DNA of 64,000 nt, from NCBI GenBank assembly GCA_015654925.1, contig JAATFX010000033.1:1-64000 (forward strand), in the 5' to 3' direction. The stretch is from Enterobacterales bacterium (GTDB lineage Bacteria; Pseudomonadota; Gammaproteobacteria; Enterobacterales; Enterobacteriaceae). The position numbers and the translations under genes are program-made. Below the pieces are notes generated by a model. The model was given only the letters and a program-made list of their open reading frames with translations, did no database searches and was not told where the DNA came from. Shown here one piece after another: positions 1-11,894 of this stretch (the first letter of the stretch is position 1; the number at the start of each line of letters is the position of its first letter).

Positions 1-250
1 ACCGTATGTCACTCTTCAAGACTTGGTATTGTTGTGTTTCGATACCGTCTTGTGAGTGCCCACACAGATTGTCTGATAAATTGTTAAAGAGCATGGCCAG
101 CGTGACATAAAACTCACCTGGCGCGGGTTGCGTATATTACGCTTTCCCGTTGAAGAGTCAAGCATTTATTTGCTTCACCGAAGCGCTTTTCCCTTCCCGA
201 CCCGGCGTCGCGTTAGCGTTTGTTCCCGGTCAGTGGAGGCGCATTATAGG
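1..250 (-). ncRNA. rRNA operon 5' leader (upstream of 16S, gene itself outside window)
   Basis: Read on the minus strand, the segment carries the conserved enterobacterial pre-16S leader, including the boxA antitermination element at 93-82 (TGCTCTTTAACA) and the conserved AATTTATCAGACAATCTG block that follows it. Transcription runs leftward out of the window, where the 16S gene should lie. The position directly downstream of hemG matches E. coli rrnA (hemG-rrsA). The leader is transcribed and removed by RNase III processing. The 16S 5' end is not reached. Confidence 0.85.
134..161 (-). promoter_or_regulatory. rrn P2 promoter
   Basis: On the minus strand there is a -35 TTGACT (161-156), a 16-bp spacer and a -10 TAATAT (139-134). 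It lies about 110 bp downstream of P1 and upstream of boxA, the usual arrangement of tandem rrn promoters. Confidence 0.8.
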
Positions 251-270
251 GAATTAATGAGGCGTGACAA
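243..270 (-). promoter_or_regulatory. rrn P1 promoter
   Basis: On the minus strand there is a -35 TTGTCA (270-265), a 16-bp spacer and a perfect -10 TATAAT (248-243), followed by a GCGCC discriminator. Upstream (about 310-280) are A/T runs fitting an UP element. The 16-bp spacing and GC-rich discriminator are typical of stringently controlled rrn P1 promoters. Confidence 0.85.
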
Positions 271-330
271 GCGCTAATTACATATTTTCGTTTGATCGGC
301 TTTTTTTTCGACAACCTGACGCTATCCCCG

Positions 331-873
331 TCACTTACCGGCGGTTTTGCTGGTTAAAGCGTCAAAATCCCTGGCAAAGGCGCTAACCTGATGCCAATCG
401 GTATATTCAACATCTTTGGTGCTATCGGTCTCGCCGCCGGTCATGCGCATGATCAGTTGAATCATGATGCGATCGAACCAGCGATATTGCGGATAGCGCA
501 GCGCGCCGGCAAACACCGCGCAGCGATCCGGCCGCCAGGGAGAGGCGGCGAGAAACTTACGCGTATAGGCATTGGTTTCCGGCGTGCGTTTATCCGCTTT
601 GCGCGCCGTCAGGTTAACCGCGAAAAACGCGCTGGGCACGGTATCGAGCCACTGGAGATGACGTTTGATAAAGGCATGCAGCTCGGCGGCGAAATGCCCA
701 TAGCGGATGGCCGCCCCAATCAGCACCCGATCGTAGCGTTGCAGGTCACATTCCCCGGCCTGGCCCAAATCCACCACGTCGCACGAACCCTCGTCACTGA
801 GTTGATTGGCAATGGACCGGGCGATTTTGCGCGTTTGTCCGTCCCGGCTGGAATAAAGAATCAGCGTTTGCAT
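331..873 (-). CDS. hemG: Protoporphyrinogen IX dehydrogenase (quinone), HemG
   Basis: Flavodoxin-fold FMN enzyme that oxidises protoporphyrinogen IX to protoporphyrin IX, passing electrons to membrane quinones; penultimate step of heme synthesis. The N-terminus ([18 protein letters not shown]) carries the FMN phosphate-binding loop, and the 180-aa length matches E. coli HemG (181 aa). I chose the ATG at 873 because it matches the E. coli N-terminus and has AGGA five bases upstream; an in-frame ATG two codons earlier overlaps that site. It is the last gene of the pepQ-yigZ-trkH-hemG run and lies just upstream of the rrn promoters, as in E. coli. Confidence 0.93.
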   Translation of the reverse strand: MQTLILYSSRDGQTRKIARSIANQLSDEGSCDVVDLGQAGECDLQRYDRVLIGAAIRYGHFAAELHAFIKRHLQWLDTVPSAFFAVNLTARKADKRTPETNAYTRKFLAASPWRPDRCAVFAGALRYPQYRWFDRIMIQLIMRMTGGETDSTKDVEYTDWHQVSAFARDFDALTSKTAGK

Positions 874-885
874 AACCATCCTATG

Positions 886-2337
886 TTACTCGCGCCAGAA
901 GGTCGGCGTGAACAGAACCAATAAGGTGAAAACTTCCAGGCGCCCGAACAGCATGGTCAAAATCAATATCCATTTAGCCACGGCATTCATCGACGAAAAA
1001 TTCTCCGCCACTACCCCCAATCCCGGCCCAAGGTTATTGAGCGTGGCGGTGACGGCGGCAAACGCGGAAAAATTATCGACGCCCGTGGCGATAATGGCCA
1101 GCATACTGACGATAAAGACTAATACATAGGCGGAAAAAAATCCCCATACCGCTTCCAGGATGCGCTCCGGCAACGCCCGGTTGCCGAGCTTAATGGTATA
1201 GACGGCGTTGGGGTGAACCAGTCGTTTCAGCTCACGGGAACCCTGCAGATAAAGCAGCAGGATGCGGATGACCTTCAGGCCGCCGCCGGTAGAGCCGGCG
1301 CAGCCGCCGATAAACGCGGAGCATAATAACAGGATAGGCAAGAATAGAGGCCAGCGGGCGATGCTATCGGTAGTGAAGCCGGCGGTGGTGGCCATGGAAA
1401 CGACCTGGAAAAACGCCTGGTTGATGGTTTGCAGGCTGCTTTGATAGACATTATAGCGCCATAAAATCAGGGTGCAGACCAGCACCAGCGCGAACTGCAC
1501 GGTGATAAACATCCTGAATTCCGGATCGCGCCAATAAACCCGCAGGTTGTGCCCGCTCAGCACCGCAAAATGCAAACCGTAATTACAGCCGGAAATCAGC
1601 AGGAACACCGCCACGATAGTATTAATCATCGGGCTGTTGAAATAGCCGATGCTGGCGTCATGGGTCGAGAAACCGCCCAGGGCAATGGTGGAAAAACTGT
1701 GGCCGATGGCATCGAACACCGACATGCCCGCGCCCCATAGCGCCAGGGCGCAGGCAATGGTGAGGGTGAGATAAATCAGCCATAAGGTTTTTGCGGTTTC
1801 GGCGATGCGCGGGCGCATTTTGTTATCTTTTAGCGGCCCGGGCATTTCGGCGCGATAGAGCTGCATTCCGCCTACGCCAAGAATAGGCAAAATCGCCACC
1901 GCCAGCACGATAATCCCCATGCCGCCGAACCATTGGAGCATTTGGCGGTAAAACAAAATGGCTTTAGGCAGGCTATCAAGCCCCACCAAAGAGGTGGCGC
2001 CAGTGGTGGTCAGGGCGGAAAAGGATTCAAAAAAGGCGTCGGTTACCGACAAATCGGGATGATCGGCAAACAAAAACGGCAGCGCCCCGACGCTCCCCAG
2101 CACCGTCCAGAACAACACCACAATCAGAAAACCTTCCCTGGGCTTGAGCTCGTTTTTCTGTTGGCGGTTCGGCAGCCAAAGCACCAGGCCAATCAGCAGG
2201 GCGAAGAAAAAGGTCTGGGTAAAAGCGCTGCCGGCACCATCCCGATAGATCAACGCCACCAGGCCGGGAATAATCATGGTCCCGGAGAACAGGATGACGA
2301 GCAGACCGACAATGCGGGTTATGGCGCGAAAATGCAT
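886..2337 (-). CDS. trkH: Trk potassium uptake channel subunit TrkH
   Basis: Inner-membrane K+-translocating subunit of the Trk system, which works with the cytoplasmic NAD-binding TrkA. The 483 aa equal the E. coli length. The four pore-loop repeats with their selectivity-filter glycines are visible near residues 110-114 (TTTGA), 220-223 (LGGF), 317-321 (TTAGF) and 435-441 (NNLGPGL). Many hydrophobic segments run throughout. It lies 12 bp upstream of hemG and about 50 bp downstream of yigZ on the same strand, so it is probably part of one transcription unit. All filter residues look intact. Confidence 0.96.
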   Translation of the reverse strand: MHFRAITRIVGLLVILFSGTMIIPGLVALIYRDGAGSAFTQTFFFALLIGLVLWLPNRQQKNELKPREGFLIVVLFWTVLGSVGALPFLFADHPDLSVTDAFFESFSALTTTGATSLVGLDSLPKAILFYRQMLQWFGGMGIIVLAVAILPILGVGGMQLYRAEMPGPLKDNKMRPRIAETAKTLWLIYLTLTIACALALWGAGMSVFDAIGHSFSTIALGGFSTHDASIGYFNSPMINTIVAVFLLISGCNYGLHFAVLSGHNLRVYWRDPEFRMFITVQFALVLVCTLILWRYNVYQSSLQTINQAFFQVVSMATTAGFTTDSIARWPLFLPILLLCSAFIGGCAGSTGGGLKVIRILLLYLQGSRELKRLVHPNAVYTIKLGNRALPERILEAVWGFFSAYVLVFIVSMLAIIATGVDNFSAFAAVTATLNNLGPGLGVVAENFSSMNAVAKWILILTMLFGRLEVFTLLVLFTPTFWRE

Positions 2338-2387
2338 TTCAGCACGATCCTTAATATTTTATATAACTGTAGCCGGGGATGGAATAA

Positions 2388-2999
2388 TTATGGAACGGGC
2401 GTTAACTGCAATGCGCCGCGACTGAGATCGCGCAGCTTTTCGGCGGCCAGCGCGACCCGGTCAAACGGGATAACCACCTTGAGTATAATGGATTCACCAT
2501 AATCGCCCTGTACTATCCGGCCTTCGGTCTGTTTGACCACCGTTTCAACCCATGCCTGTTGCTCATAACCGCATAACACCACAAATTGCACCAGCGGGAT
2601 TTTCTCCACGCGCTCGGCCAGCTTTAGCGCCTGTTGCACCCCGCCGCCATAAGCTTTAACCAGCCCGCCGGTGCCGAGCTGTATCCCGCCGTAGTAGCGC
2701 ACCACCACCGCGGTAATCTCGCCGAGCCCCGAACCCATTAATTGCGCCAGCATGGGTTTGCCGGCGGTGCCGGAGGGCTCCCCGTCATCGGAGCAGCCAA
2801 GCTGTTGAGAGTCCTGGGGAAAACCGGCCACGCAGGCCCAGCAATGGTGCGCCGCCGCGGGATGCCGATCGCGGCTTTGCTGGACAAACGCCTTGGCCGC
2901 GTCCATTCCCCGGGTGTGGGCCAATAGGGTAATAAAGCGGCTTTTTTTGATCTCCAGCGACGCCGTGACCGGCGCCGCGGGCACAAAATAGGCTTGCAT
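2388..2999 (-). CDS. yigZ: IMPACT/YigZ family protein
   Basis: 203-aa member of the UPF0029/IMPACT family, close in length to E. coli YigZ (205 aa). The family signature region (GCSDDGEPSGTAGKPML, then VVVRYYGGIQLGTGGL) is intact. The N-terminal domain is a ribosomal-protein-S5 fold and the C-terminal one a ferredoxin-like DUF1949 domain. Eukaryotic homologues regulate translation through Gcn2, but the bacterial role is not settled. Its ATG overlaps the pepQ stop by one base (TAATG), indicating translational coupling. Confidence 0.92.
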   Translation of the reverse strand: MQAYFVPAAPVTASLEIKKSRFITLLAHTRGMDAAKAFVQQSRDRHPAAAHHCWACVAGFPQDSQQLGCSDDGEPSGTAGKPMLAQLMGSGLGEITAVVVRYYGGIQLGTGGLVKAYGGGVQQALKLAERVEKIPLVQFVVLCGYEQQAWVETVVKQTEGRIVQGDYGESIILKVVIPFDRVALAAEKLRDLSRGALQLTPVP

Positions 3000-4330
3000 T
3001 ATGCCAGTTTCAGATCGCGTGTCATATTTTCGATCTGCTTATCTTTGATAACGATGTTATCTTCGATACGAATGCCGCCATAGGGTTTGAACATCTCGAT
3101 GCGCTGCCAATTGAAGTGCCGGCCAAGGGCGTGCTCACGCCATGGGGCCAGCAAAGACTCGATGAAGTAGAGCCCTGGCTCGATGGTCATTACCATGCGC
3201 GGCTGCATAACACGGGTACAGCGCAGGTAAGGGTAGAGTGCGGGAGCCGCCAGGCGGGTGCCTTTATCGTCTTGCAAAAAGCCGCCGGCATCATGTACCT
3301 GGAGCCCAAGCGGATGCCCCAGGCCATGGGGCAGGAACGGGCCGGTAATATTTTCGGCCACCATGGCTTCTTCAGTGATGCCGGACACGATGCCGTATTT
3401 GTTCAACAGCTTGGCGATGCGCCGATGCATCTGGATATGGTACTCAATATAATTAACGCCGGTTTCGATGGTGCCGATCAGGGCCTGCTGTTCGGCGTTC
3501 ATATCGGCAACCAATTCGGCGAATTCGGCGTCTTTATGCGCCGCATAGGTACGGGTAAGGTCCGCCGCGTAGCCATTGTATTCGGTACCGGCATCGATCA
3601 AAAAGCTGCGCGCTTCCTCGGGAGCAAGATGATCGAGTTTGGTGTAATGTAATACCGACGCATGCTCATTGAGGGCGATGATATTGCCGTATGGCACGTC
3701 AAAGTCGCGATGACCGGTAGCGGACAGGTAGGCCAGGTTGATATCGAACTCGCTCATGCCGGAGCGGAAAGCTTCTTGCGCAGCCCGATGGCCCGTAACC
3801 GCGGATTTTTGCGCTTCCCGCATGCACGCCAGTTCATAATCGGTTTTATAAGCGCGATGGTAATGCAAAAAATCCAGCACCGGTTGGGGATTGATCCGTT
3901 CCGCCGCCAGGCCAAGGCTTTTCGCCCGCGCCGCGCTGGACCCCAGATATGCCACCCGATCGCGCGCCGCCGGCAATAATCGACCGATCTGGTCAGGTTG
4001 GCTAATGGGGATAATATCGATATAGGGGGTCCAAAAACTTTCCGGCAGCGGCTCCACGCTATACCAGTAATCCACCGGCGCGTAAAACCAGAGTTTGGGT
4101 TTATTGATGCCGTCAACCCATAACCAGCAGTGGGGCACGTTGGTTACCGGCAGCCAGGCTTTGAACTGGGGATTAACTTTAAAAGGGTAATCACAATCAT
4201 CCAGGAACGCCGTAATGGGTTCGCCGGAGTGAATCAGCAAAGCATCAAGTTTTTGCCGGGCGAGCACCTCGCGCGCGCGCAGTTGCAACGTCGCGAGATG
4301 ATCCTGATAAAGAGTAGAAAAGGATTCCAT
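2999..4330 (-). CDS. pepQ: Xaa-Pro dipeptidase PepQ
   Basis: Cytoplasmic dinuclear-metal peptidase (M24, pita-bread fold) that cleaves Xaa-Pro dipeptides. The 443 aa match E. coli exactly. Metal ligands are visible: D246 and D257 in [14 protein letters not shown], the His in [10 protein letters not shown], the Glu in MTIEPGLYF and the Glu in GGIRIEDN. First gene of the pepQ-yigZ-trkH-hemG unit. In E. coli the gene is divergent from fadBA; here fadBA is absent and fre follows after about 130 bp on the same strand. Confidence 0.96.
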   Translation of the reverse strand: MESFSTLYQDHLATLQLRAREVLARQKLDALLIHSGEPITAFLDDCDYPFKVNPQFKAWLPVTNVPHCWLWVDGINKPKLWFYAPVDYWYSVEPLPESFWTPYIDIIPISQPDQIGRLLPAARDRVAYLGSSAARAKSLGLAAERINPQPVLDFLHYHRAYKTDYELACMREAQKSAVTGHRAAQEAFRSGMSEFDINLAYLSATGHRDFDVPYGNIIALNEHASVLHYTKLDHLAPEEARSFLIDAGTEYNGYAADLTRTYAAHKDAEFAELVADMNAEQQALIGTIETGVNYIEYHIQMHRRIAKLLNKYGIVSGITEEAMVAENITGPFLPHGLGHPLGLQVHDAGGFLQDDKGTRLAAPALYPYLRCTRVMQPRMVMTIEPGLYFIESLLAPWREHALGRHFNWQRIEMFKPYGGIRIEDNIVIKDKQIENMTRDLKLA

Positions 4331-4460
4331 GATCTGACCTTATTATACCGCTGAATTGTCGCCATCTTAGCATAGCGCCCGGACGGGAACAGCGTAAACA
4401 GCGATGAATAAAGGCCGGGCATGGCCCCGCTTTAGGGGGGGTGACGCTTGCGCCCGGGGG

Positions 4461-5162
4461 TCAGATAAAGGCAAACGCATCGCCGAAAATACGGTCCGGC
4501 AAGGCATCACGCTCGGCGCAAAAACGCTCGCGGGCGATTTTAGCCATTTCGAAGCGACCGGCGATATAAATATCGTAGTTTTCCAAGGAGCCGTAATCCT
4601 GCAGGACCGCGCTAAGCACCGTGCCGGTTCTGCCCTGCCACGCATCGTCCGGTTGTTCGACCACCGGCACTACCTTAAGACGGGGATGCTGTAGCGTCAG
4701 GGTTTCCAGCTCGCCCAAATCGTATAAATGCTGTAATTCCCTGCCGCCCCAATAAATGGCCACGTCCCGCTCCGGCTGATTCGCCAATACGGTCAGCAAA
4801 ATGGAACGCGCATAGGAAAAACCGGTGCCGCCGGCTATCAGCACTATCGGCCGGTCGGTATCGTCGCGCAGCCAGGCTTCGCCGTGGGGGATATCAACCG
4901 TGATTTCACGATCTTTCAAGATACGGTCCATGACCGCCATCGCGTACAAATTAAGCTCGGAAGCCCCGATATGCAGCTCGATGATCGTGTTTTCCTTTGG
5001 GGTCGATGCCAGGGAAAAGGGGCGTTTATCGCGTTCATCCATCACTACCATCAGATACTGACCGGCGCGAAAACTAAAAGCCGCTTCCGGGACCAAACAT
5101 ACCCGATATACCGTATCGGTGATGGCTTCCACGGAAGTGACTTTACAGGTCAATGTTGTCAT
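4461..5162 (-). CDS. fre: NAD(P)H-flavin reductase Fre
   Basis: Soluble reductase that transfers hydride from NAD(P)H to free riboflavin, FMN or FAD; the reduced flavins serve iron reduction, class I ribonucleotide reductase activation and, with UbiX, prenyl-FMN metabolism. The 233 aa equal E. coli Fre. The flavin-binding RPFSLAS motif and the pyridine-nucleotide motif [10 protein letters not shown] are present. It follows ubiD with about 50 bp between them on the same strand, as in E. coli. A clean ATG is preceded by a purine-rich AGAGGGA. Confidence 0.95.
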   Translation of the reverse strand: MTTLTCKVTSVEAITDTVYRVCLVPEAAFSFRAGQYLMVVMDERDKRPFSLASTPKENTIIELHIGASELNLYAMAVMDRILKDREITVDIPHGEAWLRDDTDRPIVLIAGGTGFSYARSILLTVLANQPERDVAIYWGGRELQHLYDLGELETLTLQHPRLKVVPVVEQPDDAWQGRTGTVLSAVLQDYGSLENYDIYIAGRFEMAKIARERFCAERDALPDRIFGDAFAFI

Positions 5163-5213
5163 GCATTCCCTCTGTCGGGCTGTTAAGCAAAATGGAATAG
5201 AGAGCCAGGGATA

Positions 5214-6701
5214 TCACAGCCCTTTACCACTATCTTTGAATATGGCCAAATCGTCCCAGATAGCATCAACGCGCGCGCGCACCTCTTCATCCATTTCAAT
5301 GGGGGTTCCCCACTCGCGCTGTGTTTCTCCCGGCCATTTATTGGTGGCGTCCATTCCCATTTTGGAACCCAAACCGGAAACCGGCGAGGCGAAATCCAGA
5401 TAGTCTATCGGTGTATTTTCCATTAACACCGTATCGCGCGCAGGGTCCATCCGGGTAGTGATAGCCCAAATGACGTCTTTCCAATCGCGCGCATTAATAT
5501 CATCATCGCATACGATGACAAATTTGGTATACATGAATTGACGCAAGAATGACCATACTCCCATCATGACCCGTTTGGCATGCCCCGGATACTGCTTCTT
5601 GATGGTCACCACCGCCAGCCGGTAGGAGCAGCCTTCGGGAGGCAGATAAAAATCGACGATTTCCGGGAACTGCTTTTGCAGGATCGGCACGAACACTTCG
5701 TTAAGCGCCACGCCCATGACCGCGGGTTCATCCGGCGGCCGGCCGGTATAAGTGGAGTGATAGATGGCATCCCGGCGCTGGGTAATATGCGTTATGGTAA
5801 ATACCGGGAATTCATCCACCTCGTTGTAATAGCCGGTATGATCGCCATAAGGCCCTTCGGTGGCCGTTTCACCAGGCTCAAGATAACCTTCCAGCACGAT
5901 TTCTGCGCTGGCGGGAACCTCGAGATCGCAGGAAATGCACTTTACCACCTCGGTTTTATAACCGCGTAATAACCCGGCGAAAGCATATTCGGACAAACTG
6001 TCGGGCACCGGCGTAACCGCGGCCAGGATGGTCGCCGGATCGGCCCCGAGCGCCACCGCCACCGGGAAGCGCGCCCCCGGATTCGCCTGCTGCCACTCCT
6101 GGTAATCCAGCGCGCCGCCGCGGTGGGACAACCAGCGCATGATGACTTTATTTTTCCCCAAAACCTGCTGGCGATAAATGCCCAGATTCTGGCGCTCTTT
6201 ATGCGGACCGCGGGTAACCGTAAGGCCCCAGGTGATCAGCGGCGCGACATCGCCCGGCCAGCAGTGCATGATGGGTATCCGGCTCAGATCGACGTCTTTG
6301 CCCTGCCAAATCTGCTCCTGGCACGGGGCGGAGCTCAGCCGTTTGGTGGGCATATTCATTACTTGCCGGAATTTGGGCGCTTTATCGAGCAAATCGCGAA
6401 ACCCTTTTGGCGGCTCCGGCTCTTTCAGGAATGCCAACAGCTTGCCCACGTCCCTCAGCGACGAGACGCTCTCCTGGCCCATGCCCAAGGCCACCCGTCC
6501 CGGGGTACCGAACAAATTGCACAGCACCGGCATGTCATAGCCTTTAGGATGTTCGAATAGCAGCGCCGGGCCGGCGGCACGCAGCGTGCGATCGGCGATT
6601 TCCGTCATTTCCAAATAGGGGTCTATAGGCAGGGTTATCCGTTTTAATTCCCCTCGCTGTTCCAGCAAGGAGAGGAAATCGCGCAAGTCTCGATATTTCA
6701 T
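5214..6701 (-). CDS. ubiD: 4-hydroxy-3-polyprenylbenzoate decarboxylase UbiD
   Basis: Prenylated-FMN-dependent decarboxylase of ubiquinone biosynthesis, removing the carboxyl group of 3-octaprenyl-4-hydroxybenzoate. The 495 aa compare with 497 in E. coli. The region [18 protein letters not shown] contains the catalytic Glu conserved in the family, and the metal/prFMN-binding Asn, His and Arg neighbourhood ([10 protein letters not shown]) is present. It sits immediately upstream of fre, a flavin reductase, and is divergent from rfaH. Confidence 0.96.
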   Translation of the reverse strand: MKYRDLRDFLSLLEQRGELKRITLPIDPYLEMTEIADRTLRAAGPALLFEHPKGYDMPVLCNLFGTPGRVALGMGQESVSSLRDVGKLLAFLKEPEPPKGFRDLLDKAPKFRQVMNMPTKRLSSAPCQEQIWQGKDVDLSRIPIMHCWPGDVAPLITWGLTVTRGPHKERQNLGIYRQQVLGKNKVIMRWLSHRGGALDYQEWQQANPGARFPVAVALGADPATILAAVTPVPDSLSEYAFAGLLRGYKTEVVKCISCDLEVPASAEIVLEGYLEPGETATEGPYGDHTGYYNEVDEFPVFTITHITQRRDAIYHSTYTGRPPDEPAVMGVALNEVFVPILQKQFPEIVDFYLPPEGCSYRLAVVTIKKQYPGHAKRVMMGVWSFLRQFMYTKFVIVCDDDINARDWKDVIWAITTRMDPARDTVLMENTPIDYLDFASPVSGLGSKMGMDATNKWPGETQREWGTPIEMDEEVRARVDAIWDDLAIFKDSGKGL

Positions 6702-6900
6702 AGCGTCATCAGGTGCCAGGTTATAAATGCATTATAAAGGCTGTTTATCAGCCATGCCGCCCTTTTGTCAAAGTTCCCGGTAAATTTACCGTTTTTTTTA
6801 CGGCGCTTCCCTTATACAATTATACAATATCCGGGTGGCGCTATTTATCCCCCAAGGCTTTTGATATGCTGAGTTACCGGTTAAATGGGTACATTAGATT

Positions 6901-7392
6901 ATGGAAGCATGGTATTTACTGTATTGTAAACGCGGTCAAATGATGCGCGCGAAAGATCATCTGGAAAGACAGGCGGTTGCCTGCCTGAGCCCGATGGTGA
7001 CCCTGGAAAAAATTGTCCGGGGCAAGCGTACCGCCATCAATGAACCTCTGTTTCCCAATTATCTGTTTATCGAGTTTGATCCGGAACGCATCCATACCAC
7101 CACTATCAGCGCTACCAGGGGCGTGAGCCATTTCGTTCGTTTCGGCAATCTGCCGGTCACCATTGCGCCGGATGTGATTGAAGAACTGCGCGATCATGTC
7201 TATGAAGGCGTGACCGATCCCCAAACCCCGCAGGTCGGCGACCGGGTCATCATTACCGACGGCGTATTCGAGGGCCTTGAGGCGATTTACACCGAACCCG
7301 ACGGGGAAGCCCGCTCGATGCTGCTGCTTAATTTCCTCAACAAACAGGTTTGCCAAAGCCTGAACAACCGTCAATTCCAAAAGGTGCAGTAA
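6901..7392 (+). CDS. rfaH: Transcription antiterminator RfaH
   Basis: NusG-paralogue that is recruited at ops elements and suppresses pausing and Rho termination in long operons for LPS, capsule, pili and secreted toxins; the C-terminal domain refolds and recruits ribosomes. The 163 aa match E. coli (162). The N-terminal NGN domain ([13 protein letters not shown], then [10 protein letters not shown]) and C-terminal KOW-like domain ([23 protein letters not shown]) are clear. It is the only plus-strand gene in this block, divergent from ubiD and convergent with hemB. No strong Shine-Dalgarno is seen before the ATG. Confidence 0.96.
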   Translation: MEAWYLLYCKRGQMMRAKDHLERQAVACLSPMVTLEKIVRGKRTAINEPLFPNYLFIEFDPERIHTTTISATRGVSHFVRFGNLPVTIAPDVIEELRDHVYEGVTDPQTPQVGDRVIITDGVFEGLEAIYTEPDGEARSMLLLNFLNKQVCQSLNNRQFQKVQ

Positions 7393-7451
7393 CCCTTTTT
7401 GAAATAGGAGCCGGGCGGCGCCGGCTTGATAGACCGCCGCCGTACAAACCG

Positions 7452-8522
<1,071 letters not shown>

Positions 8523-8538
8523 TTATTGTCTTTTTACC

Positions 8539-8569
8539 AAAAACGAAGAACCGCCCTGAAGGCGGTTCT
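8539..8569 (-). terminator. Rho-independent terminator of the tat operon
   Basis: On the minus strand, just after the tatC stop, there is a perfect 9-bp stem AGAACCGCC / GGCGGTTCT (8569-8561 and 8555-8547) with a 5-nt loop, followed by TCGTTTTT. It lies between tatC and hemB, so hemB probably has its own promoter. Confidence 0.85.
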
Positions 8570-8585
8570 GGCAACGACGGCGCGC

Positions 8586-9359
8586 TTAATCCATGCCTTT
8601 GGGATCTTCGGTATCTTCCTTATCCTGCTGGTCCCGGCGGCCCTTGCCCACATAAAACCGGGCGAAGAACAGTCCGATTTCAAACAGCAGGTACATGGGG
8701 ATCGCCAGTAATGTCTGGGAAAACACATCGGGAGGGGTAAGCAGCATACCCACCACGAAAGCGCCTACCAGCACATAGGGCCGTTTTTTCTTCAAACCTT
8801 CGGGCGTGACCACGCCGGTCCAGCACAGCAGCACAATGGCTATCGGCACCTGGAACGACACCCCGAACGCCATGAATAACGCCATGACGAAATCGAGGTA
8901 ATTGTTGATGTCGGTGGCTATCAGCACTCCGCGCGGCGCGGTTTGGGCAAAGAAGCTAAAGGCCAGCGGAAAGACGATAAAATACGCAAAGGCCATGCCC
9001 GCATAAAACAGCAGCGTGCTGGAGAATAGCAGCGGCATCATCAGCCGCCGCTCGTGCTTGTACAGCGCCGGCGCGATAAAGGCCCAGATCTGGTAGAGCA
9101 GCAACGGCGCGGACACGAACACCGAAACGATGATGGTTAATTTGATGGGCGTGAAAAACGGCGACGCCACATCGGTTGCGATCATACTGGCGCCCGCCGG
9201 CAGATGTTTAATCAAAGGTGCCGAAACAATCTGGTAGATGTCATTAGCGAAATAGACCAGCGCCAGGAACACCAGCAACACACTAAGGATGCAATTTAAT
9301 AATCGCTTACGCAGCTCAATCAAATGGCTGATAAGCGGTTGGGTATCTTCAACGGCCAT
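8586..9359 (-). CDS. tatC: Sec-independent protein translocase TatC
   Basis: Polytopic inner-membrane core of the twin-arginine translocase, which with TatB binds the RR signal peptide of folded cofactor proteins. The 257 aa compare with 258 in E. coli. The N-terminal [10 protein letters not shown] motif, family-conserved and needed for signal recognition, is present, followed by six hydrophobic segments and a charged C-terminal tail. Three bases separate it from tatB. E. coli has tatD next; here tatD is missing and hemB follows after a terminator. Confidence 0.96.
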   Translation of the reverse strand: MAVEDTQPLISHLIELRKRLLNCILSVLLVFLALVYFANDIYQIVSAPLIKHLPAGASMIATDVASPFFTPIKLTIIVSVFVSAPLLLYQIWAFIAPALYKHERRLMMPLLFSSTLLFYAGMAFAYFIVFPLAFSFFAQTAPRGVLIATDINNYLDFVMALFMAFGVSFQVPIAIVLLCWTGVVTPEGLKKKRPYVLVGAFVVGMLLTPPDVFSQTLLAIPMYLLFEIGLFFARFYVGKGRRDQQDKEDTEDPKGMD

Positions 9360-9362
9360 GTT

Positions 9363-9911
9363 TTAGCGATCATTATGTAAAGTAGGGGGAGGAGTCGCCG
9401 CGGGTTGCTCCGGCGCCGGCCTGGTAGTCACGGGTGGTTCCTGTGGTACATGGGATTCCTGCGGGGCATCGGCGGCGGCGGCCGGCGGCGGCGCCATGGG
9501 CGGCGCTTCAGCCTGGCTGGCGCCGTCCGCCGGCGTTACGCCGTCATGGAAGGCCTCGGGATCGGTAATCAGCGGATTATGGATGGTTTCATGGGGCTGC
9601 TCATCGGGAACCATTTTGCTATTGAAACTTTTTTTCATGGAATCCGCCGCTTCGCGCAGCTCTTCCATCGAGGCTTTGAGCTCCGGCGACAGATTATCCT
9701 TGCTGGCCTGCTCCACCTTTTTCAAGCTGTCTTGCAGCTCCTGGAGTTTTAGCTCCTGGCTCAGTTCATTTTGCACCGTTGACGCCAGCGCGCGCAGCGC
9801 CTTAATCCAGCCGACCACGGTTCTTACCGCCACCGGTAAACGCTCTGGGCCAAGAACCACCAGGCCGATGACAAACACCAGCGCCAGCTCACCAAATCCA
9901 ATGTCGAACAC
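9363..9911 (-). CDS. tatB: Sec-independent protein translocase TatB
   Basis: Membrane-anchored TatB (182 aa; E. coli 171) that forms the signal-peptide receptor with TatC. The N-terminal membrane helix [20 protein letters not shown], the following hinge GPERLP and the amphipathic helix are typical. A charged central region is followed by a long Pro/Ala-rich, low-complexity C-terminal tail (from about residue 130), which is dispensable and variable in the family. It is spaced three bases from both tatA and tatC. Confidence 0.95.
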   Translation of the reverse strand: MFDIGFGELALVFVIGLVVLGPERLPVAVRTVVGWIKALRALASTVQNELSQELKLQELQDSLKKVEQASKDNLSPELKASMEELREAADSMKKSFNSKMVPDEQPHETIHNPLITDPEAFHDGVTPADGASQAEAPPMAPPPAAAADAPQESHVPQEPPVTTRPAPEQPAATPPPTLHNDR

Positions 9912-9914
9912 GGC

Positions 9915-10196
9915 TTATACCTGCTTGTCGTCTTTATTTATCGGCTCTTCCGGCTGGGGTTGAGGAGGCTGCTGCGGTTTCTCGGCCAGAGGCTGGGGCT
10001 TAACCGTGAAGTCCGCGTCCTGCCCGCTTTTTTCCGCCGGCGGCGTGGTGGGTTTATCATCATCGTTCATGGCTTTTTTAAAGCCCTTGATGGACGCGCC
10101 CAAATCCGAACCCATGCCGCGCAGCTTATTGGTGCCGAACAGTAGCACCACGATGACTGCGATGATTAATAATTGCCAGATACTGATGCCGCCCAT
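9915..10196 (-). CDS. tatA: Sec-independent protein translocase TatA
   Basis: Small membrane protein (93 aa; E. coli 89) that oligomerises to form the Tat transport path. The N-terminus [20 protein letters not shown] is nearly identical to E. coli TatA, followed by the FGTNKL hinge and the amphipathic helix containing [11 protein letters not shown]. The C-terminal tail is rich in Pro, Gln and Lys. First gene of tatABC, about 60 bp downstream of ubiB. Confidence 0.96.
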   Translation of the reverse strand: MGGISIWQLLIIAVIVVLLFGTNKLRGMGSDLGASIKGFKKAMNDDDKPTTPPAEKSGQDADFTVKPQPLAEKPQQPPQPQPEEPINKDDKQV

Positions 10197-10256
10197 GATT
10201 TCACCTCTATTTAGGGGTTAATTCGCGTTACCGGAGCTATGCCGGACGCGCAATAA

Positions 10257-11894
10257 TTACGCAGTGCGTTTCCAGCCAACGATCCAGCTTACAATGCCGG
10301 CAGCCATTAACCAGGCGGGGAATGATGACACCTCGTTCCCCAATGATAATAAAAATGTACCGCAGAGCAACAGGGTTGCGCCGATACCAAACAAAAACCG
10401 CGCCTGCCCTTGCCGCACATGCTGGACCTTTAGCTCAACGGTAAGCTTGTCCACGCTCTTTTGCAGTGATTTATGATTCTTGAAATTGTCATAAATCAGT
10501 TCGGGCAGCTCGGGGAGTTTCTCAGCCCAGAATGGGGCTTTTTCCTTGAGGGCCCGCAAAATGGCCGGGATGCCTACCTGATCTTTAATCCATGTTTCCA
10601 GGAAAGGTTTAGCCGTCTTCCAGAGATCCAGCTGCGGGTAGAGCTGCCGGCCAATCCCTTCGATATACAACAGCGTTTTTTGCAGCAATACCAGTTGCGG
10701 CTGTACTTCCATATTAAAGCGCCGGGCGGTATTGAACAGGTTTAACAATACGTGGCCAAAGGAGATATCCGCCAGGGGCTTCTCGAAGATAGGTTCACAT
10801 ACAGTGCGTATGGCAAACTCAAAGTCCTCCACGTTGGTATCGGGGGGCACCCAACCCGAATCCACGTGCAGCTCCGCCACTTTACGATAATCGCGATTGA
10901 AAAAGGCGATGAAATTCTCGGCTAGGTAGCGTTTATCTTCTTTATTCAGCGATCCGACGATACCGCAGTCAATACCGATATATTGCGGATTCTCAGGGTG
11001 CTCAAAACTGACGAAGATATTCCCCGGATGCATATCCGCATGAAAAAAACTATCACGAAACACCTGGGTAAAGAAGAGCTGGACGCCGCGTTCCGCTAAT
11101 AATTTCATATTGGTGCCCTGTTTTTCCAACGCCGCCACATCGGAAACCGGCACACCATAGATCCGCTCCATGACCATCATGGTTTCGCTACAGTAATCGG
11201 GATAAACCTCGGGAATATAAAGCATCGGGCTGTTATCGAAATTACGCCGCAACTGAATGCAATTCGCCGCTTCCCGCAGCAGATTCAGTTCATCGAGCAG
11301 GGTTTTTTCATATTCGAGCACCACTTCCACCGGGCGCAAACGGCGGCCATCCGGCAGCAGGCGCGGCAGCCAGCTGGCCAGGCGGTACATTAACCGCATA
11401 TCGGCTTTAATCAACGGCATGATATCCGGGCGGATCACTTTGATCACCACCTCTTTACCGTTCTCTTTCAGCCGGGCGGTATGGACCTGGGCGATGGACG
11501 CGGATGCCAGCGCCACCTGGTCGAAATCATCGAACCAGGCTTCCAGGGGCTGGCCCATGGCTTTTTCGATATGCTGGCGCGCCAGGGCGCCGTCAAAGGG
11601 CCTGACCCGATCCTGCAACATCGCCAATTGGTCGGCAATGACCGGTGGGAACAGGTCGCGCCGGGTGGATAACATCTGGCCGAATTTAATCCATACCGGT
11701 CCCAGATCCTGCAGCGCCAGGCGCAGCCTGACGCCCAAATCTTCGTCCACATGCTGGTTGGGCATCCAGAAAAAGAGTTTGCGCCCGAGGCGCAGCGGCA
11801 GGGTCAAGCGGATCTTGGGAATCAGCTCATCCAGGCCGTAGCTCAGTAATACCCGCAAAATGCTATAGAGGCGGCCTATCTCTCCCACAATCAT
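10257..11894 (-). CDS. ubiB: Ubiquinone biosynthesis protein kinase-like UbiB
   Basis: Member of the UbiB/ADCK atypical-kinase family needed for ubiquinone synthesis; thought to use ATP hydrolysis to extract or deliver hydrophobic precursors to the Ubi complex. The 545 aa compare with 546 in E. coli. The KxGQ motif ([11 protein letters not shown], near residue 75), the nucleotide-binding lysine (VVIKVIRP) and the HADMHPGNI catalytic-loop motif are intact, with two hydrophobic segments at the C-terminus. Its start overlaps the ubiJ stop by four bases (ATGA). Confidence 0.96.
   Translation of the reverse strand: MIVGEIGRLYSILRVLLSYGLDELIPKIRLTLPLRLGRKLFFWMPNQHVDEDLGVRLRLALQDLGPVWIKFGQMLSTRRDLFPPVIADQLAMLQDRVRPFDGALARQHIEKAMGQPLEAWFDDFDQVALASASIAQVHTARLKENGKEVVIKVIRPDIMPLIKADMRLMYRLASWLPRLLPDGRRLRPVEVVLEYEKTLLDELNLLREAANCIQLRRNFDNSPMLYIPEVYPDYCSETMMVMERIYGVPVSDVAALEKQGTNMKLLAERGVQLFFTQVFRDSFFHADMHPGNIFVSFEHPENPQYIGIDCGIVGSLNKEDKRYLAENFIAFFNRDYRKVAELHVDSGWVPPDTNVEDFEFAIRTVCEPIFEKPLADISFGHVLLNLFNTARRFNMEVQPQLVLLQKTLLYIEGIGRQLYPQLDLWKTAKPFLETWIKDQVGIPAILRALKEKAPFWAEKLPELPELIYDNFKNHKSLQKSVDKLTVELKVQHVRQGQARFLFGIGATLLLCGTFLLSLGNEVSSFPAWLMAAGIVSWIVGWKRTA

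Noticed and set aside
391..924. Long plus-strand frame opposite hemG
   Set aside because: It is the complement of a conserved gene; codon bias of GC-rich genes opens such frames, and there is no homology or ribosome site. The same holds for many others opposite ubiD, rmuC, ugpB, livK and metE.
7409..7426. GC-rich hairpin AGCCGG/CCGGCT between rfaH and hemB stops
   Set aside because: Only a 6-bp stem and no T-tract on either strand; too weak to call a terminator.
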